Shown: positions 8,011 to 16,715, counted from the stretch's first letter. The stretch: 64,000 nt of DNA from Ignavibacteriota bacterium (GCA_019637995.1 JAHBUQ010000002.1:821428-885427); one strand, 5' to 3'. Notes: a model not told the origin generated them from the sequence alone. A program made the numbers and translations.

Positions 8011-8903
8011 TTCTTTACAAATCTTCCAATAAGTTCGGAAAATAGTATTTGAATTTTTCTGTTATGAGTGACATAAACCCGCCCTAAGAAAGGGTTGTAG
8101 TCATTCTGGATAATCTTATTCAGAATTTCTCCATAAATTTTACTTGCTGATTGAATTGCAAATCGCGATTCTTTATCGAGCATACTTATTCCGATTTGAG
8201 ACTCATTATAGTATTTTAGAGCCCTGTCAACCTGAAATTTCATCATTATTTTTAATTCAGGTGTAAAATCTTCATTGATAATAGACTGTGTATCAACTCC
8301 GAATTTAATTAAGTCAGCTTTTGGTAGATATAGTCTTCCGAGCTTTGTATCGTCTGCAACATCGCGGAGAATATTTGTGAGTTGCATTGCAATTCCAAGT
8401 TTTTCGGCATAGTTGAGTGTAGTTTGACCACCTTCGAAACCAAGCACGTAAGTCATCATTAATCCTACAGTTGATGCAACTCGATAACAAAATACATACA
8501 GTTCATCAAATGTCTGATATTCTGAAATTGTAAGGTCCATTTCTACACCGTTAAGCAGGTCGTCTGCATAGGACTTGGGTATTCCGAAAACTTTTGCAGT
8601 TGCTATAAATGCTTTCAGAGCAGGATGCTCAGATTCCCGGTATTTATAAGCAGTATCAAGTTCGCGGCGAAGCTCGTTTAGCTCGGTGATCAGTTCATCA
8701 TTTGAGCGCTTACGCGGATTATCAATTATATTGTCTGCATATCGGCAAAAGTTATAAACGGCATAAGTACCCCATCTCTTTGGCTCAGGAAGAAATTTCG
8801 AAGCAAAAGAGAAGCTCTTGGCATGATGTTCAATTATTGATTGCGAATATCGGAAAGCAGGTAACAGGTCACCGCTTTCCCAAAAGTTGCTTTCTATATT
8901 CAT
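8007..8903 (-). CDS. crtB: Phytoene synthase (squalene/phytoene synthase family)
   Basis: Condenses two geranylgeranyl diphosphates head-to-head to phytoene, the first committed step of carotenoid synthesis. The two Asp-rich diphosphate/Mg sites are present: DNIID (about residue 57) and DVADD within LRDVADDTKLGRLYLP (about 181-196), plus the CYRVASTVGLMM helix. 298 residues is normal. It overlaps both neighbours by four bases (crtI stop upstream, acyltransferase start downstream), so the operon is tightly coupled. Squalene-type synthases share these motifs; the crtI neighbour decides for phytoene. Confidence 0.93.
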   Translation of the reverse strand: MNIESNFWESGDLLPAFRYSQSIIEHHAKSFSFASKFLPEPKRWGTYAVYNFCRYADNIIDNPRKRSNDELITELNELRRELDTAYKYRESEHPALKAFIATAKVFGIPKSYADDLLNGVEMDLTISEYQTFDELYVFCYRVASTVGLMMTYVLGFEGGQTTLNYAEKLGIAMQLTNILRDVADDTKLGRLYLPKADLIKFGVDTQSIINEDFTPELKIMMKFQVDRALKYYNESQIGISMLDKESRFAIQSASKIYGEILNKIIQNDYNPFLGRVYVTHNRKIQILFSELIGRFVKK

Positions 8904-10378
8904 TTATTGTCTTCGATAATGCAATTTTCTGTGGCTTCAGCTGATAGCATTACACCCGGAATGCCACCTCCGGGATGTGTGCCGGCGCCAACAAGATATA
9001 AATTCTCAAAATCTTCACTTTTGTTGTGCGGTCTGAAGTAGGCTGTTTGTAATAGAACAGGTTCCATTCCCCAAGGTGTGCCTAAGTATGAATTTCTTTC
9101 AAGTGAAAAGTCAAGCGGCGTATATGTTCTTTCGACTTCAATATTTTTTCTTAAATCAACTAAATCAAACTCTGCTTCAAGAAAATTGATTACTTTGTTT
9201 GTAAATGGTCTTGACATTTGCTTCCAATCAATATTGGCTTTCATATTCGTAACAGGTATCAGTACATATATGCTTTCGCATCCTTCGGGAGCCATATCAG
9301 GGTCGGTACGAGTCGGAACATGAAGGTACATTGAAAAATCATCAGGCAGTACATTATTATCAAATATATCGTCAATCAGTTCTTTATATCTTGGTGATAG
9401 TATCAGAGTATGATGCAGAAGCTGGGGATATTTCTTTTTAACTCCGAGATAAATTACAACGGTACCCATTGAATATTTTATACTGTCAAATTTTGGAGCA
9501 GTCCACTTTTTATTTTTATCAGATTTTATTAATGCTCCGTAAGTATGAGTTACGTCGGCATTTGAAACTACTATATCAGACAAATAATCCATCCCGCCTG
9601 CTTTTACACCAATTGCTTTATTGCCATCTGTAAGTATTTGTTCTACGGGTGTTCCAGTAATTATCTTTCCACCGATTTTCTCGAATACATTTTTTAAGGC
9701 AGTTACGAGACTATACATTCCGCCTTTTGTAAACCAAACACCACCGCTTTTTTCAAGGTATGAAATCATCAGATATATAGCAGGAACTCTAAATGGATTT
9801 CCTCCGATAAACAGTGGGTGGAATGAAAACATAAATTTATGCCGGAAATCCTCAAAATACTTGGAAGCAAGCCCAAATGCTGTATGAAATGCCTTGATTT
9901 TCAGTGCTTTAGGTACAAATTTTGCCATTGTAGAAAGGTTTGTAAACGGAACAGCTCCAAGTCCTTTGACAATTACTTCCTCATAAATTTTTCTGGAATT
10001 TTCGATAAACTCATCATACTTTTCGGCATCTTTCCTATTGAATTTTGCCATTTGTTCTTTCATTTTTACGGCATCACCATTGTAATCTATATAGGTTTTG
10101 TCATGAAAATAAATCCTGTAAAATGGGTCTAATGCCTGAAAATCAAGATAGTCACCTGACTTTTCACCGGCAACATTAAAAATACGCTCGATAATTTCGG
10201 GAGCTGTGACAAGAGATGGTCCCATATCAAAAGTATAACCACTTTCGCTAAACTGATATGCATGACCGCCAACCATCTCATTTTTTTCAATAATTGTTAC
10301 TTCATAACCTCTCGCCTGTAACCTTATCGCTATTGCCAAACCGCCAAATCCCGAACCAATAACTGTAACTCTTTTCAT
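8900..10378 (-). CDS. crtI: Phytoene desaturase (CrtI family)
   Basis: FAD-dependent desaturase/isomerase converting phytoene to neurosporene or lycopene. The N-terminal dinucleotide-binding motif is GSGFGGLAIAIRLQARG followed by EKNEMVGGHAY, and the C-terminal FAD motif is YLVGAGTHPGGGIPG. 492 residues matches CrtI. First gene of the crtI-crtB-acyltransferase operon; divergent from the secreted cyclophilin with a ~200 bp AT-rich spacer that must hold both promoters. The number of desaturation steps cannot be read from the sequence. Confidence 0.93.
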   Translation of the reverse strand: MKRVTVIGSGFGGLAIAIRLQARGYEVTIIEKNEMVGGHAYQFSESGYTFDMGPSLVTAPEIIERIFNVAGEKSGDYLDFQALDPFYRIYFHDKTYIDYNGDAVKMKEQMAKFNRKDAEKYDEFIENSRKIYEEVIVKGLGAVPFTNLSTMAKFVPKALKIKAFHTAFGLASKYFEDFRHKFMFSFHPLFIGGNPFRVPAIYLMISYLEKSGGVWFTKGGMYSLVTALKNVFEKIGGKIITGTPVEQILTDGNKAIGVKAGGMDYLSDIVVSNADVTHTYGALIKSDKNKKWTAPKFDSIKYSMGTVVIYLGVKKKYPQLLHHTLILSPRYKELIDDIFDNNVLPDDFSMYLHVPTRTDPDMAPEGCESIYVLIPVTNMKANIDWKQMSRPFTNKVINFLEAEFDLVDLRKNIEVERTYTPLDFSLERNSYLGTPWGMEPVLLQTAYFRPHNKSEDFENLYLVGAGTHPGGGIPGVMLSAEATENCIIEDNK

Positions 10379-10587
10379 TCAAATCTTTGCAATATTGAAA
10401 AATATTTGTTATATAGATATAAAGAAACTAAAAAAATCAAATATTATTTTAATTAAATTACATTTTTCAACTTAGAAACAAAATTTATTTAACCAAATAA
10501 TTTATTTTGTATAAAATATTCATAATAAATTCTTATATTTACAATTGTATCAAATCATTTTTATAATATTAATTTGTGGAGTGTGTT

Positions 10588-11454
10588 ATGAAACTTTTGT
10601 TTACTTCATTATTGATTGTATTTTATTCAATTGAGTTTAGCTTTGCAAGCGAAATTTTGCAAGTCTGTAGTGATGAAAACCCAAGATATGTTATATCAGT
10701 AAGCCATGGTGATAATTATTTGGGCGAGATTGAATTTGAGTCATTTCCCGAGGTTGCTCCAAAGCATAGCGCAAATCTCGACAGTCTTGTTTCAATAAAT
10801 TTTTATGACAGAACTGCATTCCACAGGGTTATTCCGAATTTCATGATTCAGGGCGGTGACCCTAATTCCCGCGATAAAGATCGCAGTACATGGGGATTTG
10901 GCGACCCTTCTCAAACCAAAGTGCCGGCAGAATTCAGTAATCTAAATCACATTCGTGGTACAATTTCTGCAGCTAGAACAAATGACCCTAATAGTGCTAC
11001 TTCCCAATTTTTTATATGTGTAGTTTCAACTCCATGGCTCGATGGTCAGTATTCAATTTATGGTCAGGTTTTAAGAGGAATGGACATTGCCGATTTGATA
11101 GTAAATGTACCGCGTGATGCAAGAGATAATCCTATTCAAAAGGTCGAAATGACAATCAAAAAAGTTGATCCGTCAAGTGTTAATTCTAATGTATTCAATT
11201 CCGGAAATATTAGAATTTTTCCAAATCCTGCAAAAGACTATTTGAATTTTCAATCTGAAGATCAGGGAAGAATAATCAATTATGTAAGAATATCTGATAT
11301 AAACGGCAAGGTATATTTTCATAAAGAATACGCTTTGCAAAATTATTTAGAAGATATTTCCATTTCTGTTTCTGATTTCCCAAGCGGAGTATTTTATATT
11401 AATTTTTTGGATAGTGAAGGAAAGGAATTTATACTAAGATTTGTCAAAAATTAA
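10588..11454 (+). CDS. Exported cyclophilin-type peptidyl-prolyl isomerase with T9SS sorting domain
   Basis: 288 residues in three parts: signal peptide (1 to ~21), cyclophilin domain (~25-195) with FHRVIPNFMIQGGDP and the Arg of FHRV that catalyses proline isomerisation, then a C-terminal T9SS type A sorting domain beginning IRIFPNPAKDYL and ending in FVKN. The start at 10588 is preferred over an upstream in-frame GTG because TGGAG sits seven bases before it and the signal peptide begins there. T9SS substrates cross the outer membrane and are released or lipid-anchored, so this foldase probably acts outside the cell, which is uncommon for cyclophilins. Confidence 0.88.
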   Translation: MKLLFTSLLIVFYSIEFSFASEILQVCSDENPRYVISVSHGDNYLGEIEFESFPEVAPKHSANLDSLVSINFYDRTAFHRVIPNFMIQGGDPNSRDKDRSTWGFGDPSQTKVPAEFSNLNHIRGTISAARTNDPNSATSQFFICVVSTPWLDGQYSIYGQVLRGMDIADLIVNVPRDARDNPIQKVEMTIKKVDPSSVNSNVFNSGNIRIFPNPAKDYLNFQSEDQGRIINYVRISDINGKVYFHKEYALQNYLEDISISVSDFPSGVFYINFLDSEGKEFILRFVKN

Positions 11455-11466
11455 AATATTATTCCT

Positions 11467-11500
11467 ATTGTGAGCTTACTGATAATTAGTTGTAAATTTG
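11467..11500 (+). promoter_or_regulatory. Possible promoter for radA
   Basis: TAAATTTG at 11493-11500 matches the Bacteroidota -7 box TAnnTTTG. The ATTG at 11467-11470 is 22 bases upstream, slightly far from the usual 19-21. The radA TTG start follows at 11541. Confidence 0.35.
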
Positions 11501-11540
11501 CCGAATCAAAATTGTCATATTTTTTTTAAAAAAAGTTAAA

Positions 11541-12890
11541 TTGAAAAATAAAAGCGTATATGAATGTACCCAATGCGGTGCAAAATCTCCCAAGTGGGCA
11601 GGCAAGTGCAATACCTGCGGAGCCTGGAATTCAATAGTGGAATCACAGGAATTTCAGGGAAGAGTAAAAATTCCACAGAAAACAACAAAAACTGAAATTA
11701 TTTCTTTATCTGAAATATCAACAGAGCCTGATTTCAGGATAAAAACCGGTATAAATGAATTTGATCGTGTTTTGGGTGGAGGAATTATTCCGGGTGCACT
11801 TATTTTAATCGGAGGTGACCCCGGAATCGGCAAATCAACACTGATGCTCCAGATGTGTAGCGGGCTAACGGCTTATAAACCACTATATATAACCGGAGAA
11901 GAATCGCTTAAACAAATCAAATACCGCTCAGGAAGACTCAGCAATATACCTGAAGAACTTTTGCTGATGAGTGAAGTTAATATGGATAATATTTCATCGG
12001 CAATACTTGACAGCGATTCCATAGTTATCATAATTGATTCGATTCAATCCATGTATATTCCGGATGTAGAGTCCTCCCCGGGGAGTATTTCTCAAGTGCG
12101 AGAATGTGCAAATGTGCTGATGAATATTTCCAAACAAACCGGTAAGGCAATTTTTGTTGTTGGTCATGTTACTAAAGATGGTATGATTGCAGGACCAAAA
12201 ATATTAGAGCACACGGTTGATACTGTATTGCAGTTCGAGGGTGAAAAAAATTATTCATACAGGATACTTCGATCGCTTAAAAATCGTTTCGGCTCGACTA
12301 ATGAAATAGGAATTTTTGAGATGGGTGAAAGTGGGCTCGTTGAAGTGAAGAATCCATCCGAAATATTCCTTGCAAGTCGAACAGAAAGCGAATCAGGAGT
12401 TGCAGTTGTCTCAGCAATTGAAGGCACCAGACCAATTCTGCTCGAAGTGCAGAGTCTTGTGACTCCAACAGGTTATAATGTCCCCCAGAGAAACTCCAAC
12501 GGATTTGATTACAAGCGATTACAAATGATACTGGCTGTGCTTGAAAAAAAACTTGGGATTGTATTCAGGCAAAATGATGTATTTGTCAACATTGCAGGCG
12601 GATTGTCTATTAATGATATCTCGGTTGATTTAGGAATTGCTGCAGCAATTTGCAGCTCATTTAGAGAGATTCCGATAGATAAAAAAACCGTATTAATCGG
12701 TGAAGTTGGCTTGACGGGCGAGATACGCTCAGTCAGCAATGTCGAACAAAGAGTTTCCGAAGCTGAGAAATTAGGATTTGAAAGGGTTATTTTACCAAAA
12801 CCAAGTGTGAGCAAACTAAGTAAAAAGTTTAAAATAGAAATAATTGCACCAGAGCGAATGTCGCAGGCACTATCAATTCTTTTCGGATAG
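11541..12890 (+). CDS. radA: DNA repair protein RadA/Sms
   Basis: 449 residues. N-terminal C4 zinc finger (YECTQCG...CNTCGAW, residues ~7-29), RecA-like ATPase with Walker A GGDPGIGKST (~91-100), the RadA-specific KNRFG motif and a C-terminal Lon-protease-like domain (from about NVFVNIAGG). RadA is a hexameric helicase that extends D-loops during recombination. The start is a TTG at 11541; no clear SD is seen, and the zinc finger begins six residues in, so a later start is impossible. Single gene, with a weak promoter match upstream. Confidence 0.95.
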   Translation: MKNKSVYECTQCGAKSPKWAGKCNTCGAWNSIVESQEFQGRVKIPQKTTKTEIISLSEISTEPDFRIKTGINEFDRVLGGGIIPGALILIGGDPGIGKSTLMLQMCSGLTAYKPLYITGEESLKQIKYRSGRLSNIPEELLLMSEVNMDNISSAILDSDSIVIIIDSIQSMYIPDVESSPGSISQVRECANVLMNISKQTGKAIFVVGHVTKDGMIAGPKILEHTVDTVLQFEGEKNYSYRILRSLKNRFGSTNEIGIFEMGESGLVEVKNPSEIFLASRTESESGVAVVSAIEGTRPILLEVQSLVTPTGYNVPQRNSNGFDYKRLQMILAVLEKKLGIVFRQNDVFVNIAGGLSINDISVDLGIAAAICSSFREIPIDKKTVLIGEVGLTGEIRSVSNVEQRVSEAEKLGFERVILPKPSVSKLSKKFKIEIIAPERMSQALSILFG

Positions 12891-12971
12891 ACAAAATATG
12901 ACTTTAACCGTCTTGTTCAAATACCGATCCCCGGTTCGCTCCGCTTACTTTTCCTTTTTAACAAGCTGTAA

Positions 12972-12991
12972 GGACAGGTCAAGCCCTGTCC
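12972..12991. repeat. Short palindrome E5
   Basis: GGACAGG, a six-base centre, then CCTGTCC. It lies within the decayed sorting-domain copy, where it reads TGLDLS on the minus strand. Confidence 0.7.
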
Positions 12992-13045
12992 CTACGGTTA
13001 TCACATCTATCCCAAGCATATCAAATATCTGCACTTTTTCTTCTG

Positions 13046-13073
13046 AACGCAAAGGGTGAAGCCCTTTGTTGCT
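13046..13073. repeat. Palindrome E4, relative of E1
   Basis: Contains AAAGGG-TGAA-GCCCTTTGTTGC, a degenerate copy of the perfect palindrome at 13321-13348. It sits before the KVQIFDMLG segment in the decayed copy, the same relative place as in the intact gene. Confidence 0.7.
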
Positions 13074-13130
13074 TGATTGTGATTTAACTTTCAACTCAAT
13101 ATCTTTTCAACAATGGAGCATGCTACACTG

Positions 13131-14534
13131 CTACAATTGTTTCACAAATTTCTCTATCGTTGAGCAAGCTCCATTGCTACAATTTATTTTTATAAAATAC
13201 ACTCCTGCGGGCAAATGCGAAACATCAATTCTTAAATTCCCCTCACCCGTGGGTGGCTGCGAAGCAGACGGGGTGGATATGACTTCCATTCCAAGCATAT
13301 CAAATATTTGCACTTTATCTGCAACAAAGGGCTGAAGCCCTTTGTTGCTGAATGATATTGTTATATAATCGCTCGTCGGGTTAGGTGATATAATGAAATT
13401 CTCAGTATCATCAAAAATGGAACTACTACCCTTTGGGGAGATTTCTATGATTTTATCCATAGTATTTCTAAAAGTATTTGAGCCACGTCCGTCCTGATTG
13501 CTTGTAGCAATATAAACTCTGCCATCGGGTGAGACGCATATATCACGCAAACGTCCAAACTGATTTTTGAACATTTCAAAGCTTTCGATTACTTTATCAC
13601 CTGCTTCATTTAGCTTGGCAATGACTACAAGTTCGGTTTTTAATGCTGTAATTAGCAGAGAATTTTTCCATTCAGGTATTAAATCATGATTGTAATAATC
13701 CATTCCTGCTATAGCTAATGTATAATTTGGATAAAGTGAAAGAATAGGTTCAACAACATTATTTTGTTCACAGAATATTTTTTCGGATGCAGTTTCACAA
13801 AATCCCTCGACATTAGGCCAGCCATAATTTCTTCCTTTATGAATGAGATTAATTTCGTCATGAACTGATGCTCCGTGCTCAGAAGTATAAATATTATCTC
13901 CAACAAGTACAAGTCCCTGCTGATTTCTGTGCCCATAGCTCCAGACGTAGCTTCCCGGAAAAGGATTATCGTCAGGAACTGATCCGTCCAGATTCATTCG
14001 GCAAAGTTTACCATTGACATTATCTGTTTTTTGTGGTAATGAAATGTCAGCGGCATCGCCCATTGTAAACCATAATTTCAATTCATTGTCAATTCTGATT
14101 CTGGCTCCATTGTGATTCCACCATCCTTTAATATCATCAAGAAGTATCAATGGCTCTGAAAGTGACGAACCATTGTATGTATATCTTACGATTCTGACTC
14201 TGGTATTTTGATTCGTTGAGCCATAGTTATAAGCGACATATACATAAGGATTATTCTCGAAATCCGGATGTAAGTCCATTCCAAGCAATCCTCTTTCGCC
14301 ATTTTCAAAAACATCTGCTATAGTTATCAGTGGATATGTTTCGCCTGTTTGAGGATTTAATCTGCTTATCCTGCCGAATCTCTCTGTAATCCATAAGTGA
14401 TTGTCAGAACCCCATAGAACTTCCCATACTGTACGAAAATTTCCGGCAACTTCGCGGGTTTGAAGTTCGGTTTGTGAAAATATTGATGCCATATTAAGCA
14501 AAATTATCGAAAGAATGATTATGGATGTTTTCAT
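13131..14534 (-). CDS. Exported PQQ-dependent sugar dehydrogenase (glucose/sorbosone dehydrogenase family) with T9SS sorting domain
   Basis: 467 residues: signal peptide (1 to ~20), a six-bladed propeller of the glucose/sorbosone dehydrogenase family (~25-370), and a C-terminal T9SS sorting domain starting ISPNPTSDYI. Family landmarks are GLLGMDLHPDF, WWNHNGARIRID, FTMGDAAD, WSYGHRNQQGL and TSEHGASVHDEINLI, which contain the His and Asp residues around the PQQ/Ca site. It oxidises aldose-type sugars outside the cell. The sorting domain is longer than normal because three palindrome-encoded segments (NKGLQPFVA, TPSASQPPTGEG and NGACS) are inserted in frame. Followed by a decayed second sorting-domain copy. 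Substrate is not predictable. Confidence 0.88.
   Translation of the reverse strand: MKTSIIILSIILLNMASIFSQTELQTREVAGNFRTVWEVLWGSDNHLWITERFGRISRLNPQTGETYPLITIADVFENGERGLLGMDLHPDFENNPYVYVAYNYGSTNQNTRVRIVRYTYNGSSLSEPLILLDDIKGWWNHNGARIRIDNELKLWFTMGDAADISLPQKTDNVNGKLCRMNLDGSVPDDNPFPGSYVWSYGHRNQQGLVLVGDNIYTSEHGASVHDEINLIHKGRNYGWPNVEGFCETASEKIFCEQNNVVEPILSLYPNYTLAIAGMDYYNHDLIPEWKNSLLITALKTELVVIAKLNEAGDKVIESFEMFKNQFGRLRDICVSPDGRVYIATSNQDGRGSNTFRNTMDKIIEISPKGSSSIFDDTENFIISPNPTSDYITISFSNKGLQPFVADKVQIFDMLGMEVISTPSASQPPTGEGNLRIDVSHLPAGVYFIKINCSNGACSTIEKFVKQL
13158..13181. repeat. Palindromic insert E3 in the sorting domain
   Basis: Core GAGC-AA-GCTC within the codons for SNGACSTIE of the sugar dehydrogenase C-terminus. 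A related motif (GGAGCATGCT) lies at 13114-13124, just after the stop, in the decayed copy. Confidence 0.55.
13239..13276. repeat. Palindromic insert E2 in the sorting domain
   Basis: Imperfect palindrome centred on CTGC-GAA-GCAG with CACCC and GGGGTG flanks. On the minus strand it is translated in frame as STPSASQPPTGEG between IFDMLGMEVI and NLRIDVSHLPAGVY. GC-rich against an AT-rich gene. Confidence 0.7.
13321..13348. repeat. Perfect palindrome E1 in the sorting domain
   Basis: Two perfect 13-base arms (13321-13333 and 13336-13348, GCAACAAAGGGCT and its complement) around a two-base centre. On the minus strand it is translated as SNKGLQPFVA in frame between the ISF and KVQIFDML segments of the sorting domain. 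Confidence 0.85.
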
Positions 14535-14704
14535 TATTTTACTCTTAACTAATTATAATATTTTAAAAACGTAATTTCATTGTATATATTATCTAAACAT
14601 GATGCAAAATATTGATTATATGAATTATTTTCAATAAATATTAGTTTATTTCTAAAATTATGATTTTATTTGTAATTATAATTTATAACAAAATTGAAAC
14701 TAAA

Positions 14705-15727
14705 ATGTTAAATGTTGCTGTAATTGGTTGTGGTTACTGGGGTAATCATATAATAAGGAACTTCAATAATTCCTCAGACTGGAATTTAAAATATATTTGT
14801 GATACAGATTCTAAACAACTTGCAAAATTATCTTCATCTTATCAAGATGCTGAAGCAGTAGGCTCTCCGGAAGTTATTTTTGATGATAAAAACGTAGATG
14901 CTGTAGTGATTGCAACTCCTGTGAGTACGCACTTCGAACTTGCTAAGTCATCGCTTATAAGCGGAAAGCATACATGGGTTGAAAAGCCGCTAACTTCTTC
15001 ATCTGAAGAGGCGCAGGAATTATTGAAACTTGCAAGAGAAAATGGTAAGCTTCTTCACGTTGATCATACATTTATTTATACTCCTGCTGTTCGCAAAATC
15101 AAAGAATTAATATCATCAGGTCAGCTCGGTGACATTCTTTACTTTGATTCAGTCAGGATTAATCTTGGATTGTTCCAACACGATGTCAATGTAATTTGGG
15201 ACTTGGCTCCGCATGATTTATCAATTTTAGCCTATACAATCGGCAAGAAGCCTGTGAGTGTATCTGCAACAGGTAAACCGTTGCTAAAATATAATGAAAA
15301 AGATATTGCTTCACTTGCATTTCTGACTATAAATTTCGAAGATGGCAGTATTGCCCACATCAATGTTAATTGGATGTCCCCGGTTAAAATACGACAGATT
15401 ATTTTCGGCGGCTCTAAGAAAATGCTGGTTTTTGATGATATGGAAACTGTTTCAAAAATCAAGATTTTTGACAGTGGTGTTGATATCAGCTCGAGAGAAG
15501 ATATTTATAATGCTCTGATTCAATATCGTACAGGAGATATGCATTCTCCTGCGATAAAAAATTTCGAAGCTCTTGCTTTTGAATGTACACATTTCCATGA
15601 TTGTATCGTCAACAATAGAGAAACTGATACAGACGGAGAGTCGGGATTATATGTAGTTCAACTTCTTGAGGCGGCAAATCGTTCTCTATCAGAAGGCGGC
15701 TCGCCGGTTTATATAGAATATATTTGA
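14705..15727 (+). CDS. Gfo/Idh/MocA family NAD(P)-dependent oxidoreductase
   Basis: 340 residues. N-terminal Rossmann motif VIGCGYWGNH, family motif WVEKPLTSS (about residue 93) with the conserved Glu-Lys-Pro, and a C-terminal alpha/beta domain including DLAPHDLSIL. Members oxidise or reduce sugars, inositols and related alcohols, often sugar nucleotides. The frame opens at 14660, but the fold starts at MLNVAVIGCG, so the ATG at 14705 is preferred. Neighbours do not reveal a substrate: no sugar cluster is adjacent. Divergent from the sugar dehydrogenase. Confidence 0.88.
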   Translation: MLNVAVIGCGYWGNHIIRNFNNSSDWNLKYICDTDSKQLAKLSSSYQDAEAVGSPEVIFDDKNVDAVVIATPVSTHFELAKSSLISGKHTWVEKPLTSSSEEAQELLKLARENGKLLHVDHTFIYTPAVRKIKELISSGQLGDILYFDSVRINLGLFQHDVNVIWDLAPHDLSILAYTIGKKPVSVSATGKPLLKYNEKDIASLAFLTINFEDGSIAHINVNWMSPVKIRQIIFGGSKKMLVFDDMETVSKIKIFDSGVDISSREDIYNALIQYRTGDMHSPAIKNFEALAFECTHFHDCIVNNRETDTDGESGLYVVQLLEAANRSLSEGGSPVYIEYI

Positions 15728-15803
15728 TTTTCTGATGTTTTTTTGTTAAATTGAAAACTTATTTTTGAAATATTTAAAAAATGTTATAAGGAGTTTGAAA
15801 AAG

Positions 15804-16382
15804 GTGAAAATATTTACTACGACAATTAGAATTTCATTAGTATCTATATTGCTGCTAATGTTAACATTGCCACTTTTTGCTCAGGACGATGACTGGCGGA
15901 GCAAGGAGCAGGTTGATACCAGATTCCCGTACCTAAAGGAAAAGTATGAAGATACCTTGAATTTAGATTTCGAGAAAGTATGGGAATCAGCAATCAAGTG
16001 TATTGAGGATATCAACTGTATGATTATAACAAAGAATCCGCGTGCTGGAGATGATGGTCTTTACAGAGGTACACTTCAATCTGACTACTGTGTATTTGCT
16101 CTGGGTGATACAGTATTGAGGAATCTTAAGTATTATAGTGTGGAACTTCCATTCATAAGAGGAGGGATATGGGAAAATGCAAGATTTCAGTATAAATTTA
16201 TTATTCGTGAGCTTGAGGAAGGCGGTTGCTATGTAAGAATTACAGGCGAAATAAGCGGCAAAGAGCGACTTGTTACAAATAAAGTCCATTTCTGGCAATC
16301 AAATGGTTTCAAAGAATATCAAATGATGGAACGTCTGAAGATGGAATGTGGTCTGCCTCACGATTTTAAAGAAAATTTATAG
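15804..16382 (+). CDS. Exported protein of unknown function
   Basis: 192 residues from a GTG at 15804, chosen because AAGGAG lies ten bases upstream; the frame is open from a TTG at 15765 that lacks such a site. The N-terminus is a classic signal peptide (hydrophobic SLVSILLLMLTLPLFA, cleavage near AQDDD). The mature part has LDFEKVWESAIKCIED, a form seen at the start of lipoprotein-like domains that sample outer-membrane components, but I do not recognise a family. Two cysteines (in IKCIEDINC) could form a disulfide. Followed by a strong hairpin terminator. Confidence 0.75.
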   Translation: MKIFTTTIRISLVSILLLMLTLPLFAQDDDWRSKEQVDTRFPYLKEKYEDTLNLDFEKVWESAIKCIEDINCMIITKNPRAGDDGLYRGTLQSDYCVFALGDTVLRNLKYYSVELPFIRGGIWENARFQYKFIIRELEEGGCYVRITGEISGKERLVTNKVHFWQSNGFKEYQMMERLKMECGLPHDFKENL

Positions 16383-16394
16383 TTTTAAATTGCA

Positions 16395-16436
16395 TTTCTG
16401 TCCCGTCAGAAATTATTATGACGGGACAGAAATATT
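16395..16436 (+). terminator. Hairpin terminator after the exported unknown
   Basis: Perfect 13-base arms, TTTCTGTCCCGTC (16395-16407) and its complement (16420-16432), with a 12-base AT loop. There is no strong T-run, so it could also be a palindromic repeat. Confidence 0.6.
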
Positions 16437-16652
16437 CATGTCCTCAAACTTAGTAACACCTTTCAAATCATACATCTAATATGTTTATACGGATGGAAAT
16501 CCCTTTGTATAAAAACAGCCTTCTATAAATTACAATAATCCATTTAAGGCAAACCCCTGCTAAAGAAAAAACCGTTATATTATAACTACTGCTACATTTC
16601 GGTATATTGCCTTATCAATACAATGAGACATCATTATTTATAACATTCATAC

Positions 16653-16690
16653 TAAAAAAAAGCACATCCTTTGTATAAGATGTGCTTTCA
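16653..16690 (-). terminator. Rho-independent terminator of the beta-barrel gene
   Basis: On the minus strand, AAAGCACATC (complement at 16679-16688, arm 16659-16668) pairs across a ten-base loop and is followed by a run of T (the A-run at 16653-16660). Confidence 0.85.
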
Positions 16691-16715
16691 ATAAAACTTT
16701 ATTTAATTGACTGTG

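Larger units (their letters stand above)
12945..13127 (-). pseudogene. Decayed second T9SS sorting-domain copy with palindromes
   Basis: Directly downstream of the sugar dehydrogenase on the same strand. Reading the minus strand, first comes a CSIVEKILS-stop scrap resembling the CSTIEKFVKQL end of that gene. Then, in another frame, SNKGLHPLRSEEKVQIFDMLG and a tail of VGTGLDLSLQLVKKEK followed by a stop at 12945. The central part matches the KVQIFDMLGMEVI segment of the intact sorting domain. It looks like a tandem partial duplication of the sorting-domain coding region that has drifted and gained palindromes. Confidence 0.7.
16383..16715. other. Convergent intergenic region with two terminators
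   Basis: About 330 bases between convergent genes. It holds the hairpins at 16395-16436 and 16653-16690. Between them I see only AT-rich sequence without an open frame of note. Confidence 0.8.

Noticed and set aside
12844..13335. Plus-strand frames of 71 and 89 codons over the palindrome area
   Set aside because: They read the complement of the sugar dehydrogenase tail and its decayed copy; low-complexity and without family features.
13046..13348. CRISPR-like repeats
   Set aside because: The palindromes differ in sequence and spacing and some are inside a coding frame; no array of equal spacers.
16395..16436. Insertion-sequence end
   Set aside because: A perfect inverted repeat, but only 38 bases and no transposase or direct repeats; better read as a terminator or small palindrome.
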